Of a stretch of DNA of 14,866 nt, positions 14,079 to 14,866 are shown in pieces. A model generated the notes under the pieces. That model was not told the DNA's origin. It did no database searches and saw only the letters and a program-made list of their open reading frames with translations. Source of the DNA: Rhizobiaceae bacterium (GTDB taxonomy: Bacteria > Pseudomonadota > Alphaproteobacteria > Rhizobiales > Rhizobiaceae). The translations under genes were made by a program, and so were the position numbers. Numbering within the stretch: position 1 is the stretch's first letter; the number at the start of each line of letters is the position of its first letter. The stretch is from NCBI GenBank assembly GCA_028865845.1, contig JAGWJK010000017.1:1-14866 (forward strand), in the 5' to 3' direction.

Positions 14079-14451
14079 GAGAGATTGATCGCGGGCGCGA
14101 TGCGTTGGGCAGGATTTCGCTGCTGGATCGCACCGCGCGACGCCGACACAAGGCTGTGCCCAGCCGCGTCTTATCGCCGGAGCGGATACAACCGCCGTGT
14201 TCTTCCAGTTCGAATATTGGGACGGAGGAAGACATCGGTCATTGTGCGTCCGGTGTAGTGATCTCAAGCCAGATTCCGTTCACATGCAGGTGAGTTGACC
14301 GGGAAACTCGCCACTATCGCCGTTTTGAAGCTCGCGTCCTGCTGCGTCTGCGCCCCTTAAATGCTATGGGTTTCGTTGAAATTTTGCGGGCGTTTGACTT
14401 TTGTCAGCGCTCATGAATAATGTCGGAATAGATTTTTCTGGAATAAACGAT
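14079..14451. other. Intergenic region upstream of SorC-type regulator
   Basis: About 370 bases without a supported gene; a 62-codon plus frame at 14105-14293 looks spurious. A promoter candidate for the rightward regulator is TTGACT (14394-14399) with AATAAT (14416-14421), spacer 16, giving a start of transcription near 14428. TGAC-tttt-GTCA inside it (14395-14406) is a small inverted repeat that could be an autoregulatory site. No strong terminator follows the GH25 gene; the short ATCGC/GCGAT stem at 14088-14101 has no T-run. Confidence 0.4.
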
Positions 14452-14866
14452 ATGCCGATCCGCGCTGCCGACCAGGTCCTGCACAAAGCCGCCTGGCTCT
14501 ATTACACCCATGGTTTGCGGCAGGATGAGGTGGCAAAACATCTCGATATTTCGCGCGCTTCCGTTGCCATGTATCTGCGGCGGGCTCGTGAAACCGGCAT
14601 CGTGAATATCTCGACATCGACGCAGCTTTTCGCTGACGACGTGATGGCACGCCAGCTCGAAGATGCCGCAGGTCTTAAGGCTGTATGGATTGTCCCCGAA
14701 GACCGGCATGCCCTTGATCCGACCGCCGAAATGCCGGTCGTTGCCGCGGCCGTGTTCCTCGAACTGATCGATAAGGGAGAGAGGATCGGCGTTGCCTGGG
14801 GTCGCACGGTCTACCACATCGCCGACGTCATGCCCTTTGCGGATCTGCAGGGCGTCACCGTCGTCC
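14452..14866 (+). CDS. SorC/DeoR-type sugar-binding transcriptional regulator (partial, C-terminus missing)
   Basis: The frame is open to the window end, giving 138 residues. An N-terminal helix-turn-helix is visible (KAAWLYYTHGLRQDEVAKHL, then DISRASVAMYLRRARETGIV), followed by the start of the sugar-phosphate-binding domain (GERIGVAWGRTVYHIADVMP), the hallmark of the SorC/LsrR family. Members sense phosphorylated sugars and usually control an adjacent carbohydrate operon, which here would lie to the right of the window. I take ATG 14452 as the start because the AT-rich codons from an in-frame ATG at 14413 do not fit the codon usage of the rest, and a sigma-70-like promoter overlaps them; the ribosome site at either start is weak. 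Confidence 0.85.
   Translation, partial: MPIRAADQVLHKAAWLYYTHGLRQDEVAKHLDISRASVAMYLRRARETGIVNISTSTQLFADDVMARQLEDAAGLKAVWIVPEDRHALDPTAEMPVVAAAVFLELIDKGERIGVAWGRTVYHIADVMPFADLQGVTVV

Noticed and set aside
14088..14101. ATCGC/GCGAT stem after the GH25 stop as a terminator
   Set aside because: Only five pairs and not followed by T residues.
14105..14293. 62-codon plus-strand frame after the GH25 gene
   Set aside because: Arg/Ser-rich product without family features or a ribosome site.

Overview
The window looks like chromosome or large-replicon sequence of a Rhizobiales alphaproteobacterium (Rhizobium/Agrobacterium/Sinorhizobium type). The basis is high GC with strong GC3 bias, dense transporter-catabolic operons, FCD-type GntR and SorC regulators, and protein styles typical of that group. 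This is an inference from style; no rRNA or marker gene is present. There are no tRNA genes, CRISPR arrays, insertion sequences or phage genes.

Left end (1-1453, minus strand): a polar amino-acid ABC uptake cluster with two HisM/GlnP-type permeases and the first 41 codons of the GlnQ/HisP-type ATPase, which runs off the window. Diverging from it is a GntR/FCD regulator (1645-2541, plus) that appears to carry two winged-helix domains in tandem.

Centre (2592-11436, minus strand): one long operon, read right to left. It encodes a GntR/FCD regulator, a DapA/NAL-family aldolase or dehydratase, a Tat-exported substrate-binding protein, an ABC ATPase with a TOBE-type C-terminus, two PotB/PotC-like permeases, an enolase-superfamily (mandelate racemase/muconate lactonizing type) acid-sugar dehydratase, an SMP-30/gluconolactonase-type lactonase and a galactose-mutarotase-like aldose 1-epimerase. 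Genes overlap or lie within 80 bases of each other throughout. A perfect 10-5-10 palindrome (11487-11511) just upstream is the probable operator for the first-gene regulator. Hairpins lie on both sides of the binding-protein gene. Together the genes spell uptake and breakdown of a sugar, sugar lactone or sugar acid by a non-phosphorylating route: anomer interconversion, lactone opening, dehydration to a 2-keto-3-deoxy acid, then cleavage or further dehydration. No dehydrogenase is encoded, so the substrate enters already oxidised or oxidation is done by an unlinked enzyme. The exact substrate cannot be read from sequence; this operon is the best candidate for an undescribed system here.

Right end: an EamA/DMT exporter (11783-12706, minus, TTG start), a divergent lipoprotein with a C-terminal GH25 muramidase domain (plus), and the start of a SorC/DeoR-type sugar-binding regulator (plus, cut by the window end). 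The regulator probably belongs to another catabolic operon beyond the window.
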